A stretch of DNA of 64,000 nt, from positions 56,879 to 120,878 of the forward strand of contig CALMLO010000027.1 of NCBI GenBank assembly GCA_937868095.1. The letters run 5' to 3'. The notes beneath the pieces were generated by a model that saw only the letters and a program-made list of their open reading frames with translations, ran no database searches and was not told the DNA's origin. Each line of letters begins with the position of its first letter. Positions within the stretch are counted from its first letter, which is position 1. The stretch is from an uncultured Phycisphaerales bacterium. Lineage in GTDB: Bacteria; Planctomycetota; Phycisphaerae; Sedimentisphaerales; Anaerohalosphaeraceae. This document shows positions 16,705 to 25,571 of this stretch, piece by piece. The translations under genes were made by a program, and so were the position numbers.

Positions 16705-16788
16705 TTGTCGGAAGGAGAGAGCAGTGCAGGACAGTTTCTCCTTTGGCGAAAAACATTTCTTCGATTTTTTAAGGCGTTGCGGCCTGCA

Positions 16789-17058
16789 TCAGGACTGTCG
16801 AAGCCATTCTTCGAGGTTTTTGGCCAGCACCTCGACATTTTTCTGCTGAAGAAGATGAAGGCGAATCGCGTCGGGGATATTCAGTTTCAGGAGGGCCTTT
16901 TCCACCCGTTTCCAAAGTTTCTGCCGCTGGCTGTCGGTTTGGGCAAGAAAAAGCTGACTGACCAGTTCCTGGAGTCGGCCCAAAAGGATGGTGTCCAAAT
17001 GCTGATAATAGTTGGAGATGATTTTTTGCTGGTGAGCCGAATAGTTCCTTTGAGCCAT
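16789..17058 (-). CDS. Small protein of unknown function
   Basis: 89 residues, mostly helical by eye, with charged amphipathic repeats (LGRLQELVSQLFLAQTDSQRQKLWKRVEKALLKL) and no signal peptide, membrane span or Cys motif. A good SD AGGAG precedes the ATG at 17058 and a well-spaced promoter lies just upstream, so this is a real gene. Coding-like composition also supports it. No family is recognised; it might be a small helical adaptor. Confidence 0.7.
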   Translation of the reverse strand: MAQRNYSAHQQKIISNYYQHLDTILLGRLQELVSQLFLAQTDSQRQKLWKRVEKALLKLNIPDAIRLHLLQQKNVEVLAKNLEEWLRQS

Positions 17059-17101
17059 TGACGAAAACTCCTGAAAAGGTTATTTTTCTGAGTCAGAGTG
17101 T

Positions 17102-17130
17102 ATCGTAATAATCCTTTTGCGGTTTGACAA
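17102..17130 (-). promoter_or_regulatory. Candidate promoter of the small unknown gene
   Basis: Minus-strand TTGTCA (17130-17125) and TACGAT (17107-17102) are 17 bases apart, about 45 bases before the ATG at 17058. Confidence 0.6.
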
Positions 17131-17184
17131 GAGAGGGAATTTCTGAAACATTTTTTATTTGGCGGGAAATTCCTGTTATTTTCT

Positions 17185-17212
17185 TTGCAATGTAAAAATT
17201 TTTTGTTATATT
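17185..17212 (+). promoter_or_regulatory. Candidate promoter of the DUF1015-aminotransferase operon
   Basis: TTGCAA (17185-17190) and TATATT (17207-17212) are 16 bases apart in a very AT-rich stretch, roughly 85 bases before the start codon at 17305. Confidence 0.55.
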
Positions 17213-17304
17213 TACCCTCAGTTGTGAGAGAAAACCGGTTTATTGCGCCATTTGGAACAACAAATCAATCAGACCCAGAATGAAATTGAGATAAAAATAG
17301 AAAA

Positions 17305-18672
17305 ATGGAAATAAAACCGTTTCGTGCTCTTCGTTTTAATCCTGAGGTGGTTGGAAATCCGGGTACCTGCATTGCTCCTCCGTATGATGTGATTGACGAG
17401 CAAACTCAGTGCGACTTATACCATGCCAATCCCTTTAATATTGTTCGAGCAACAAAAGGTCTGAAATATCCGGAAGACAATGAAGAGTCGAATGTTTATA
17501 CCCGCGCAGCCGACTATCTGAAGGAAGCCGTTCACTGTCGAGCCCTTGTCTATGACCCTCAGGAGTCCCTGTATGGGTATGTTCAGGATTTTCATATCGG
17601 CAATCGTGCTTACCAGCGAAGCGGAATTATCGCCCTGGGACGTCTGGAACCCTTCGGCAAAGGAATCCGCCCGCACGAAAAGACGCTGGACGGCCCCAAG
17701 GCCGATCGCCTGAACCTGATGCGGGCGACGGCGGCCCAGTTTGGCCAGATTTTTATGCTTTATGATGACCCGGCACGCACAGCCGAACAAATTATTGCAA
17801 AAGCAATGGAACAGCCGCCGGTGCTGGACTTTACCGATAAGGAAAATGTTCGTCATCGGCTTTATATAATTCCGCAAAATGAGGCCATCGAGACCTTTGT
17901 CGAAATGATGCGGTCTAAATCCGGCATCATTGCCGACGGTCATCACCGCTACGAGACAGCGCTCAATTACTGGCAGGAAACCCGCAACCCAAACGCCCAG
18001 TGGCAGATGATGACGTTTGTAAATACTTATAACGAGGGCCTTGTGATTCAGCCGACCCATCGGCTTTTGCGGGGGCTTCCGGATTTTTCCGCCTCTGCGC
18101 TGCTTGAAAAACTCTCGGCTGATTTTGAGATTCAGCCGCTGCCGTTTGCAGATGAAAATCAGCGGGCCGAAGCATCCAGACAAATGTTTGAAAAGATGAA
18201 GCAGGCCCAGTCCGAAGGAAAAACCGCCTTTGGGTTCTACGCCGGAGAAGACGCTTTTCATGTCCTGACCCTGAAAAATCCGGAAGCAATGGCCCAGGCC
18301 GCCCCTCACATGAGTGCCGTTTCCCGCCGGCTGGATGTAAATGTCCTCCATCGGCTGATTTTTGAAAAGCATTTGAATATTGGTGATGAGAAACTCGCCA
18401 GCCAGTCTCATATTGACTACATTAAGGATTTGGGCGATGCCATCGAGCAGTCAATCCGCCGCATCGATGCCGGCGATGCCCAGGCCGTTTTCTTCTTGAA
18501 TCCTACACCGATGAGCCATGTAAGGGCCGTCGCCGAAGCCGGCGAAAAGATGCCGCAGAAGTCCACCTTCTTCTATCCCAAAGTATTCAGCGGTCTGACC
18601 ATTTACGTCGTGGGACCTGTACCGCAAAAAAGACACCGATACGATTTTTTGAAACAGGAGTGTTTACGATGA
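17305..18672 (+). CDS. DUF1015 family protein
   Basis: 455 residues, full length for the family. IKPFRALRFNPEVVGNPGTCIAPPYDVID at the N-terminus and the GIIADGHHRYETALNY block (~residues 209-224) are the family hallmarks. Function is not established; conserved Asp/His residues suggest an enzyme. No clear SD precedes ATG 17305. Its stop overlaps the next gene, a class V aminotransferase, by 4 bases, so the two are coupled and probably work on the same serine/glyoxylate-type metabolite (inference). Confidence 0.85.
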   Translation: MEIKPFRALRFNPEVVGNPGTCIAPPYDVIDEQTQCDLYHANPFNIVRATKGLKYPEDNEESNVYTRAADYLKEAVHCRALVYDPQESLYGYVQDFHIGNRAYQRSGIIALGRLEPFGKGIRPHEKTLDGPKADRLNLMRATAAQFGQIFMLYDDPARTAEQIIAKAMEQPPVLDFTDKENVRHRLYIIPQNEAIETFVEMMRSKSGIIADGHHRYETALNYWQETRNPNAQWQMMTFVNTYNEGLVIQPTHRLLRGLPDFSASALLEKLSADFEIQPLPFADENQRAEASRQMFEKMKQAQSEGKTAFGFYAGEDAFHVLTLKNPEAMAQAAPHMSAVSRRLDVNVLHRLIFEKHLNIGDEKLASQSHIDYIKDLGDAIEQSIRRIDAGDAQAVFFLNPTPMSHVRAVAEAGEKMPQKSTFFYPKVFSGLTIYVVGPVPQKRHRYDFLKQECLR

Positions 18673-19757
18673 CAGACTGGAAGAATCCCCCAAAACTTTT
18701 CATTCCGGGCCCGGTTCATGTCCTGCCGGAAGTGCTCCAGCAGCTGGCCCGTCCGACGCTGGGACACCGCAACAAAGAATACTCTCAGCTCCACAAAGAA
18801 ACCGTCGATATGCTCAAGAAGATTCTCTTTACGGAGCAGCATATCTTTCTGTGCACCTCGTCGGCGTCGGGGATTTGGGAGGCCAGCATCCGCAACTGTG
18901 TCAAAAAGGATGAACCTGTCCTGTGTACGATGTGCGGTGCTTTCAGCGACAAGTGGGCTGATGTAGCGCGTTCGTGCGGCCGGATAGTGGATGAACTGAA
19001 GGTCGAATGGGGACAGGCCACAACCCCCGAACTGATTGATAAGGCCCTCTCCGCTAAGAAGTATGCGGCCGTCACCTTGGTCTATAATGAAACCAGCACC
19101 GGCCTGACCAATCCGGTTTATGAAATCAGCGAGATGATGAAGCGGAAATATCCGGATGTGCTGGTGTTTGTCGATGCTGTCAGCGGAATGGTCGGCCTGC
19201 CGATTCATTTCGATCAGTTGGGCTGGGATGTGGTGTTTGCTTCCGTTCAGAAGGCCTTTGCCATTCCCCCGGGGTTTACCGTAACAGCGGTGAGCAATCG
19301 GGCTTTGGAAAAAAGCAAGTCAGTCCCTGAACGCGGCTACTATTTTGATTTTCAGGCCTTTGCGAAGGCGGCCGAGAAAGACCAGACGCCGACTACGCCC
19401 TCCATTCCTCATATTATGGCTCTGCATTATCAGTGCACCCGCCTGCTCGAAGAGGGAATGGAGCACGTGTGGGCACGCCATAAGGAAATGGGCGACTACG
19501 CCCGCGCCTGGGCCAAAGAGCATTTAGCCCTCTTCTGCGAGGAAAAGTATGCCTCCAACACGCTCACAACGGTCAAGAATACCCGCGGAATTGATATTCC
19601 GGCTGTTATCAAGGCCGTTCAGGCCAAACACAATGTCCTCTTTGGAAACGGCTACGGCAAGCTGAAGAATGAAACCTTCCGCGTGGCCCACATGGGCGAT
19701 ATCACCCTCGAGGATTTAAAGCAGGTTTTGGCCTGGATTGAAGAGGAAATCCGCTAA
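18669..19757 (+). CDS. Class V aminotransferase (serine/alanine-glyoxylate or phosphoserine type)
   Basis: 362 residues, PLP fold type I. PKLFIPGPVHVLPEVLQQLARPTLGHRNKEYSQLH is the usual opening of small class V aminotransferases, FVDAVSGMVGLPI holds the PLP-ring Asp and SVQKAFAIPPG the Schiff-base Lys. ATG 18669 follows AGGAG and overlaps the DUF1015 stop. It could be the SerC-equivalent for serine synthesis or a glyoxylate aminotransferase; the exact substrate is not decided. A strong terminator follows. Confidence 0.85.
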   Translation: MTDWKNPPKLFIPGPVHVLPEVLQQLARPTLGHRNKEYSQLHKETVDMLKKILFTEQHIFLCTSSASGIWEASIRNCVKKDEPVLCTMCGAFSDKWADVARSCGRIVDELKVEWGQATTPELIDKALSAKKYAAVTLVYNETSTGLTNPVYEISEMMKRKYPDVLVFVDAVSGMVGLPIHFDQLGWDVVFASVQKAFAIPPGFTVTAVSNRALEKSKSVPERGYYFDFQAFAKAAEKDQTPTTPSIPHIMALHYQCTRLLEEGMEHVWARHKEMGDYARAWAKEHLALFCEEKYASNTLTTVKNTRGIDIPAVIKAVQAKHNVLFGNGYGKLKNETFRVAHMGDITLEDLKQVLAWIEEEIR

Positions 19758-19784
19758 CCTGATTTTTATCATTGCAGCACTGGA

Positions 19785-19820
19785 AAAGGTCTGCCGGCAC
19801 ATCCGGCAGGCCTTTTTTTG
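19785..19820 (+). terminator. Intrinsic terminator after the aminotransferase
   Basis: AAAAGGTCTGCCGG pairs with CCGGCAGGCCTTTT (one T-G wobble) around CACAT, followed by a T-run. It separates this operon from asd. Confidence 0.9.
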
Positions 19821-19827
19821 TCCTTCT

Positions 19828-19856
19828 TGCATTTTAAACGGAATGCAGATAGAATG
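19828..19856 (+). promoter_or_regulatory. Candidate asd promoter
   Basis: TTGCAT (19828-19833) and TAGAAT (19851-19856) are 17 bases apart, right after the preceding terminator and ~38 bases before the asd SD. Confidence 0.65.
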
Positions 19857-19900
19857 ACCATCCTTGTCAAGAGGTACGAAAGATTCCTGAGGAGTCAAAA

Positions 19901-20902
19901 ATGGCCAAAAATATTGCAATTGTTGGTGTGACCGGCGCGGTCGGTCAAGAATTTCTGCGGATTATTGAGGAGCGGAACTTGCCGTTTAACCACTGCAGAA
20001 TGCTGGCATCCAGCCGCTCGGCAGGCAAGAAAGTTACCCTTAAGGGAAAAGAATATACGGTCGAAGAACTTACGCACGACAGCTTCAAAGGCGTGGATAT
20101 CGCCCTGTTTTCAGCCGGCGGTGCCCGCAGCAGGGAATTTGCCCCCTCGGCTGTCAAAGCCGGAGCCGTCGTCGTCGATAATTCCTCCGCCTTCCGCATG
20201 GACCCTGATGTGCCGCTGGTTGTGCCGGAAATCAATCCTCAGGACATTTACAGGCACAAGGGCATTATTGCCAACCCGAATTGCACGACGATTATTGCCA
20301 TTGTGGCGGTTTGGCCCCTGCACAAGGCCAACCCCGTCAGGCGAATGGTAGTCAGCACGTATCAGGCGGCCAGCGGGGCCGGCCAATCCGCCATGCTGGA
20401 ACTGCTCCAGCAGGCCCGCGAGGTGCTCGAGGGCAAACCCGTAACGGTCAAAGCCCTCAAATACCAGTTGGCCTTTAACGTTTACTGCCACGATTCCAAA
20501 ATCGGCCCCAACGGCTATAATGAAGAAGAGATGAAACTGGTCCACGAGACCCGCAAAATCTTCCATTGCCCCGACATCGCCATTACCGGTACGTGCGTGC
20601 GGGTGCCCGTGCTGCGGGCACACAGTGAGAGCATCAATCTGGAATTTTCTTCTCCCATCACCCCCGACGAGGTTCGGGAACTTTTGAGCACCGCACCCGG
20701 CGTGAAGATTGTCGATGATCGGCTCAACAATCGGTTTCCCATGCCTCTGGATGCAACCGGCAGGGACGAGGTGCTGGTAGGGCGGATTCGTCAGGATGAG
20801 TCTTTGCCGGATAACCGGGGCATTAATCTGTGGGTTTCCGGCGACCAAATCCGCAAAGGCGCTGCCCTGAATGCCGTTCAGATAGCAGAAAAATTGCTTT
20901 AG
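19901..20902 (+). CDS. asd: Aspartate-semialdehyde dehydrogenase
   Basis: 333 residues. NADP-binding VGVTGAVGQEFLRIIEERN at the N-terminus, catalytic Cys128 in ANPNCTT, and the substrate His in RVPVLRAHSE. It makes aspartate semialdehyde for lysine/diaminopimelate, threonine and methionine. ATG 19901 follows GAGGAG. It has its own promoter and terminator. Confidence 0.96.
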   Translation: MAKNIAIVGVTGAVGQEFLRIIEERNLPFNHCRMLASSRSAGKKVTLKGKEYTVEELTHDSFKGVDIALFSAGGARSREFAPSAVKAGAVVVDNSSAFRMDPDVPLVVPEINPQDIYRHKGIIANPNCTTIIAIVAVWPLHKANPVRRMVVSTYQAASGAGQSAMLELLQQAREVLEGKPVTVKALKYQLAFNVYCHDSKIGPNGYNEEEMKLVHETRKIFHCPDIAITGTCVRVPVLRAHSESINLEFSSPITPDEVRELLSTAPGVKIVDDRLNNRFPMPLDATGRDEVLVGRIRQDESLPDNRGINLWVSGDQIRKGAALNAVQIAEKLL

Positions 20903-20927
20903 TTGTTTTGGATTTTCCGATACGCTG

Positions 20928-20954
20928 AAGGCCGGACGCAATCCGGCCTTTTTT
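20928..20954 (+). terminator. Intrinsic terminator after asd, abutting truA
   Basis: A perfect 9-bp stem AAGGCCGGA/TCCGGCCTT with a CGCAA loop and six T. The T-run ends five bases before the truA start codon. Confidence 0.85.
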
Positions 20955-20959
20955 ATGCG

Positions 20960-21706
20960 ATGAAGACGGCAAGAAAGATAAAACTGACCATTCAGTATAA
21001 CGGGACTGCTTATCACGGCTGGGCGGTGCAGCCCGGCCTGCCGACTGTTCAGGGAACACTGGAAGAGGCCTTTGAAAAACTCTGCGGCCGAAGAGTCGAA
21101 GTAGTCGGTTCCTCCCGCACCGATGCCGGTGTTCATGCGTTGGCTCAGGCGGCTCACGTTGTCCTTGAGGATTGCCCCATTCCGACAGCCAACCTGCAAA
21201 AGGCCCTCAATCGTTTGCTGCCGGCCGATATTGCTGTCGCCGGCGTCGAAGAAGTGCCGGATTCCTTTGATGCGGTCCGCAGCACACGAGGCAAACTCTA
21301 CCGCTATACCCTTTGCACACTGCCGATTCGACCCGTTCTTGAGATGCACCGGTGCTGGCATTATCCCTATCCGCTGAATGTCGAGGCGATGCAGCAGGCC
21401 GCCCGCTATTTGCTCGGTACCAAAGATTTCAAGTCGTTTGCTTCCGCCGCTGACTGTCGGCAGTCTTCCGTCCGGACGATTACCCTCTGTCGAGTGGAGC
21501 ATACACCGCCGTGGATTACAATTGAAATTGCGGCGGACGGCTTTTTATATAATATGGTTCGCAATATTGTCGGTACACTGGTGGAAATTGGCCGAGGCCG
21601 CTGGCAGCCGGACCGGATCCATGCGATTCTGGAAGCCAAAAATCGTGCGGCGGCCGGCCCGATTGCCCCGCCGGGCGGGCTTTGTCTGATGCAGATATTC
21701 TATTAA
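20960..21706 (+). CDS. truA: tRNA pseudouridine(38-40) synthase
   Basis: 248 residues. KIKLTIQYNGTAYHGWAVQP at the N-terminus and catalytic Asp55 in SSRTDAGVHA. It modifies the tRNA anticodon arm. ATG 20960 gives the family start; no SD is visible, as the space before it is filled by the asd terminator, so truA may use a leaderless or read-through mode. Only one base separates its stop from the next gene. Confidence 0.93.
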   Translation: MKTARKIKLTIQYNGTAYHGWAVQPGLPTVQGTLEEAFEKLCGRRVEVVGSSRTDAGVHALAQAAHVVLEDCPIPTANLQKALNRLLPADIAVAGVEEVPDSFDAVRSTRGKLYRYTLCTLPIRPVLEMHRCWHYPYPLNVEAMQQAARYLLGTKDFKSFASAADCRQSSVRTITLCRVEHTPPWITIEIAADGFLYNMVRNIVGTLVEIGRGRWQPDRIHAILEAKNRAAAGPIAPPGGLCLMQIFY

Positions 21707-21707
21707 G

Positions 21708-22916
21708 ATGAAGATTGTCCACATTATTACACGGCTGGTGGTCGGTGGGGCACAGGAAAACACTCTGATTACCTGCCGGCTTTTGGCCCGCCGCGGGTAT
21801 GATGTAACGCTGATAACCGGCCCGGCCGTCGGACCGGAGGGGGCCTTGTTTGAACAGACCCGCGACGCCGGCTATCAGGTGCTTGTTCTTGACGAACTTT
21901 GCCGCGAAATTCGCCCGTCGGCGGATTGGCCGGCCTATTGGAAACTCAAGCGGCTCCTTCGGCAGCTCAATCCCGATATTGTCCATACGCATTCGGCCAA
22001 GGCGGGTATTCTGGGACGCTGGGCCGGCTGGGCCCTGAAGGGCCGCCTGCCGGGCGGCGGCAAAAAACGCCCCTATGTGGTGCATACCGTTCACGGCCTG
22101 CCTTTTCATCCTTATCAAAGCAAACTGCTCAATCGTTTTTATATTGCCGTTGAAAAGGCCGCCGCCCGCCGGACGGATGCCTTTCTTACCGTGGCCGATG
22201 CGATGACGGAACAAGCGCGGGCTGTCGGCATCGGCCTCAACAAGCCCTGGACGACGGCCTATTCGGCTATTGAAGAAGAGCCGTTTCTCCATTCGCCGCC
22301 GCTGGAGGCAATCCAGGCCTTTCGCCGTCAGTACAATCTTCCGGCGGATGCCCTTGTGATTATCAAAATCGCTCGTCTTTTTCATCTGAAGGGTCATGAC
22401 TTTGTAATTCGTTCGGCGCAGACCCTGGTGCAGGCCTGCCCGAATGTGTATTGGCTTTTTGTAGGCGATGGCGTGCTGATGGAGCAGCACAAAGAAGAAA
22501 TACGCCGCCTGGGGCTTCAGGAACGGTTTCGTTTTACAGGGCTTCTGGCGCCGTCGCAGATTCCGCTGGTCATTCACGCCTCCGATATACTGGTGCATTG
22601 TTCGCTTCGCGAAGGACTGGCCCGCGTTCTGCCCCAGGCCATGCTCTGCGGCAAGCCGGTGGTCAGTTTCGATATTGACGGCGCGCGGGAGGTAGTCAAT
22701 TCTTCCACCGGTTTTTTAATCGAGCCGGCGAATCTTCAGCAGCTGATTTATGCCTGCCGATGTCTGATTGAAAATCCCGCCTTGCGTTTGCAGCTCGGAG
22801 AACAGGGCCGCCGGTCGGTCATTCGCAAATTTGCACCCGATACCATGGTCGGTACGATCGAGAAGGTCTATCGTCAATTGCTGTCTGAATCATCGACGGA
22901 CAAAGGCCGCAGATAA
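21708..22916 (+). CDS. GT4 family glycosyltransferase
   Basis: 402 residues, GT-B fold. IIHTRLVVGGAQENT-like start (MKIVHIITRLVVGGAQEN), HTHSAKAGILGRWAG in the N-terminal domain, and the C-terminal VHCSLREGLARVLPQAMLCGKPVVSFDIDGAREVV with the EX7E-type nucleotide-sugar motif. It transfers a sugar from an NDP donor, probably to a surface polysaccharide. Acceptor unknown. It is coupled to truA by a one-base gap and converges on the MATE gene. Confidence 0.88.
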   Translation: MKIVHIITRLVVGGAQENTLITCRLLARRGYDVTLITGPAVGPEGALFEQTRDAGYQVLVLDELCREIRPSADWPAYWKLKRLLRQLNPDIVHTHSAKAGILGRWAGWALKGRLPGGGKKRPYVVHTVHGLPFHPYQSKLLNRFYIAVEKAAARRTDAFLTVADAMTEQARAVGIGLNKPWTTAYSAIEEEPFLHSPPLEAIQAFRRQYNLPADALVIIKIARLFHLKGHDFVIRSAQTLVQACPNVYWLFVGDGVLMEQHKEEIRRLGLQERFRFTGLLAPSQIPLVIHASDILVHCSLREGLARVLPQAMLCGKPVVSFDIDGAREVVNSSTGFLIEPANLQQLIYACRCLIENPALRLQLGEQGRRSVIRKFAPDTMVGTIEKVYRQLLSESSTDKGRR

Positions 22917-22927
22917 ATCGCAGTCGG

Positions 22928-24337
22928 TCAACTTTCGCGGAAACGGGCCTTCTCGAGTTGATGGAGTTTTTTCCACATGCCTTTCCGGAAGAAGAAGAAC
23001 AGCGTAACAGCCCGTGTAGCCCAGTCGGCGGCCGTAGCCAGCCACACGCCAACCAGCCCTTGCTTGAGAACAAACGCCAGCAGCCACGTGCCGCCTACCC
23101 GAACCAGCATCGTGCAAATCAGCCCTACAATCAGCGGTGTTTTGGTGTCGCCGGCACCGCGAAGGGCCCCGATAAATACAATGGTGATGGACAAAAAAGG
23201 CATTTCGAGAGCGGCCAGCCGCATGGCTGTCCCCGATAGGGAAAGCACTTCCGGCGTCGCGCCAAAAATCCGGACGATATACGGTCCTGCCGTCAGAAAC
23301 AAAATGCTTAAACACATCATCAGAAGGCCGGTCGTAAACAGCAGTCGGCGAACGGCAATCTCGGCAATATGGTCCAGGTTGGCACCAATGGACTGGCCAA
23401 CCATGGCGGTGGCGGCAATCGCAAGACCCCACACCGGCGTCGAAACAAAGTTTTCAATCTGCACAGTCAGCTGGTGTGCCGCCAGCACCGTCGTTCCCAG
23501 TTCGGCTACCAGCCGCAGAAACACCACGTTGGCGACGCTGTTAATGACGCGTTCCGCAAGAGCCGGCGCCGTCAGATACCACAGCCGCGAAAGCATGGTT
23601 TTCGAAATGTCGCGGAAGTGCGCCAGTCGTAACTGAATGCTTGCCGGTGACCACAGCCATCCGACGGACAGGATGGAACCGGCTGTACGGGAGAGTACTG
23701 TACCCCAGGCCACTCCGTAATAACCCAACTTGGGGGCTCCCCAGCCGAAGGCAAGCATGATGCTCGTGATGATGTTGATCAGATTCATCAGCAGCGAAAT
23801 CCACATGGCCCGCATCGTGTCCCCCTTGCTTCGATGGATGCCGTTGCTGATGAACATCGGCAGGCCGAAGACGCAGGAGGTCATCAGGATAGAGAGGTAG
23901 CGGGAGCCGACGGCAACGACATCAGGAGAGCCGCCCATCACGCGGACAATCCATTCGGAACTGAGAATGCCCAGAACAGCGATGCCGGCTGCCGATGAAA
24001 ACGCGATAAGCAGCGACAGCGCTGCAAACCGGCAGGCGGTTCGGCGGTCTCCCTCACCCCACGAACGGGCCACAATTGAGGATGTGGAAATCGACAGCGC
24101 AATAAAAGGGGCGTTCACGAAAAACATCGCAATGCCCGATAGGGCGGTGGCGGCCAGATATGTTTCATTGCGCAGCCAGCCCACAATCAGCGTATCAACC
24201 AAAAAAACCGTTGACGCCAGAGAATATTCCATAATCGCCGGTATTGACAGCACTGTCAGTGTGCGGTTCAGATATCGCAGCCGCAAATCAAGCCGCCGAG
24301 GGCCTTCTTCAACAGAGATGACCTGATTTTCCGTCAT
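22928..24337 (-). CDS. MATE family efflux transporter
   Basis: 469 residues with about 12 spans and the two-fold repeat of MATE pumps (SIPAIMEYSLASTVFLVDTLIVGWL near the start; TAPALAERVINSVANVVFLRLV opening the second half). It exports drugs or metabolites in exchange for Na+/H+. ATG 24337 has GGGGA upstream; in-frame codons extend to 24532, but the promoter lies within that stretch. Confidence 0.9.
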   Translation of the reverse strand: MTENQVISVEEGPRRLDLRLRYLNRTLTVLSIPAIMEYSLASTVFLVDTLIVGWLRNETYLAATALSGIAMFFVNAPFIALSISTSSIVARSWGEGDRRTACRFAALSLLIAFSSAAGIAVLGILSSEWIVRVMGGSPDVVAVGSRYLSILMTSCVFGLPMFISNGIHRSKGDTMRAMWISLLMNLINIITSIMLAFGWGAPKLGYYGVAWGTVLSRTAGSILSVGWLWSPASIQLRLAHFRDISKTMLSRLWYLTAPALAERVINSVANVVFLRLVAELGTTVLAAHQLTVQIENFVSTPVWGLAIAATAMVGQSIGANLDHIAEIAVRRLLFTTGLLMMCLSILFLTAGPYIVRIFGATPEVLSLSGTAMRLAALEMPFLSITIVFIGALRGAGDTKTPLIVGLICTMLVRVGGTWLLAFVLKQGLVGVWLATAADWATRAVTLFFFFRKGMWKKLHQLEKARFRES

Positions 24338-24377
24338 GAATCCCCGATTTGTCTTTCGGTTCAGCACAAAAAGAACT

Positions 24378-24406
24378 AATGTAGAATATTCTTGTCGAAA
24401 TTGCAA
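24378..24406 (-). promoter_or_regulatory. Candidate MATE gene promoter
   Basis: Minus-strand TTGCAA (24406-24401) and TACATT (24383-24378) are 17 bases apart, ~40 bases before the ATG at 24337. Confidence 0.6.
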
Positions 24407-24470
24407 TTGGAAAAATGGCCGGATAGAACCTGGATGCCCAATTTTCAGACCCTTTCCCTTCATATTCTTC

Positions 24471-24499
24471 TTGCAATTATTTATCCAAAATCCTACACT
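24471..24499 (+). promoter_or_regulatory. Candidate promoter of the short mgtE-like gene
   Basis: TTGCAA (24471-24476) and TACACT (24494-24499) are 17 bases apart, giving a ~50-base leader. Confidence 0.6.
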
Positions 24500-24557
24500 G
24501 CAAGCCGTATAGAAAACTACGGTTTTTTTCAACTTAAACCGCCGTCTCTGTAATCGA

Positions 24558-25562
24558 ATGAATCATTGTGAGCAAAACCGAATGAAGCAAACCGATTTCG
24601 TTCATCAGCCCATCATGGCTGTAGCCGAGAAGGATGTAGTGACGCTGAAAAAGGACTTTACGGTTCAGCAGGCACTGGATGACATCCGCAGCCGCCGCTT
24701 GGGCGAGCGCATTGTTTATTTTTATGTGGTCGATGACGACGGCAAATTGGTCGGCGTCCTGCCAACCCGGCGTTTGCTCACCGCGCCGCTGGACAAACGC
24801 CTTTCAGAAGTGATGCTCAACGAGGTCATCACGCTTCCCCACAGTGCAACGGTGCTGGATGCTTTTGAAATGTTTTCCGTTCACCGCCTTCTGGCCTTGC
24901 CCGTCGTTGATGAGCAGGGGCGGATTGTGGGAGTCGTAGATATCGGCTTATTTACCGATGAGATGTTTGACATAGCCAAACGCGAGCAGCTCCAGGAGGT
25001 CTTTGAACTGATTGGATTCCGTATCTCCCAGGTGCGGGAAGCTTCACCGGTGCGTGCGTTCCGATTCCGATTTCCCTGGATGCTGGCCACCATCTCTAGC
25101 GGGACAATCTGTGCCCTGCTGGCCGGTGCTTATGAAGTAACACTCTCGAAAAGTCTGGTGCTTGCTTTTTTCCTGACTCTTGTGCTTGGGCTTGGTGAAA
25201 GCGTGAGCATGCAGTCGATGACGGTCACGATTCAGACCCTGCGTTCGATGCAGCCGACGCTGCGCTGGTATATCACTTCGTTTTTCCGGGAGGCGATTAT
25301 TTCGCTGCTGCTCGGCATCGCCTGCGGCTCCTCGGTGGGGTTGATTGTCTGGCTCTGGCGGCGGGAGGGCTTGGCCGCTGTCTCGATAGGCACCAGCATT
25401 ATGCTCTCTCTGTTCGCGGCCTGCTGTTTGGGATTGAGCGTCCCGACAGCCCTGCATGCCCTGAAACTGGATTTGAAAGTTGCCGCCGGTCCGATTACCC
25501 TCGCCCTGGCGGATATTTGTACCGTCCTTCTTTATTTTTCAATTGCGGCCCTGCTCCTGTAA
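24558..25562 (+). CDS. Short MgtE-like CBS-domain transporter
   Basis: 334 residues. Two CBS domains (about residues 20-140; VYFYVVDDDGKLVGVLPTR, LALPVVDEQGRIVGVVD) precede a five-span MgtE channel domain with the conserved LGLGESVSMQSMTVTIQ and the closing ITLALADICTVLLYFSIAALLL. The cytosolic N domain of MgtE is missing, unlike the 459-residue mgtE at 38021. It probably carries Mg2+ or another divalent ion. Start 24558 or ATG 24582; neither has a clear SD. pdxB follows after 9 bases. Confidence 0.82.
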   Translation: MNHCEQNRMKQTDFVHQPIMAVAEKDVVTLKKDFTVQQALDDIRSRRLGERIVYFYVVDDDGKLVGVLPTRRLLTAPLDKRLSEVMLNEVITLPHSATVLDAFEMFSVHRLLALPVVDEQGRIVGVVDIGLFTDEMFDIAKREQLQEVFELIGFRISQVREASPVRAFRFRFPWMLATISSGTICALLAGAYEVTLSKSLVLAFFLTLVLGLGESVSMQSMTVTIQTLRSMQPTLRWYITSFFREAIISLLLGIACGSSVGLIVWLWRREGLAAVSIGTSIMLSLFAACCLGLSVPTALHALKLDLKVAAGPITLALADICTVLLYFSIAALLL

Positions 25563-25571
25563 GGAAAACCG

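Noticed and set aside
20111..21502. A 463-codon open frame on the minus strand over asd and truA
   Set aside because: Both plus-strand genes are well-known enzymes with catalytic residues in place; the long antisense frame spans two genes and shows no domain.
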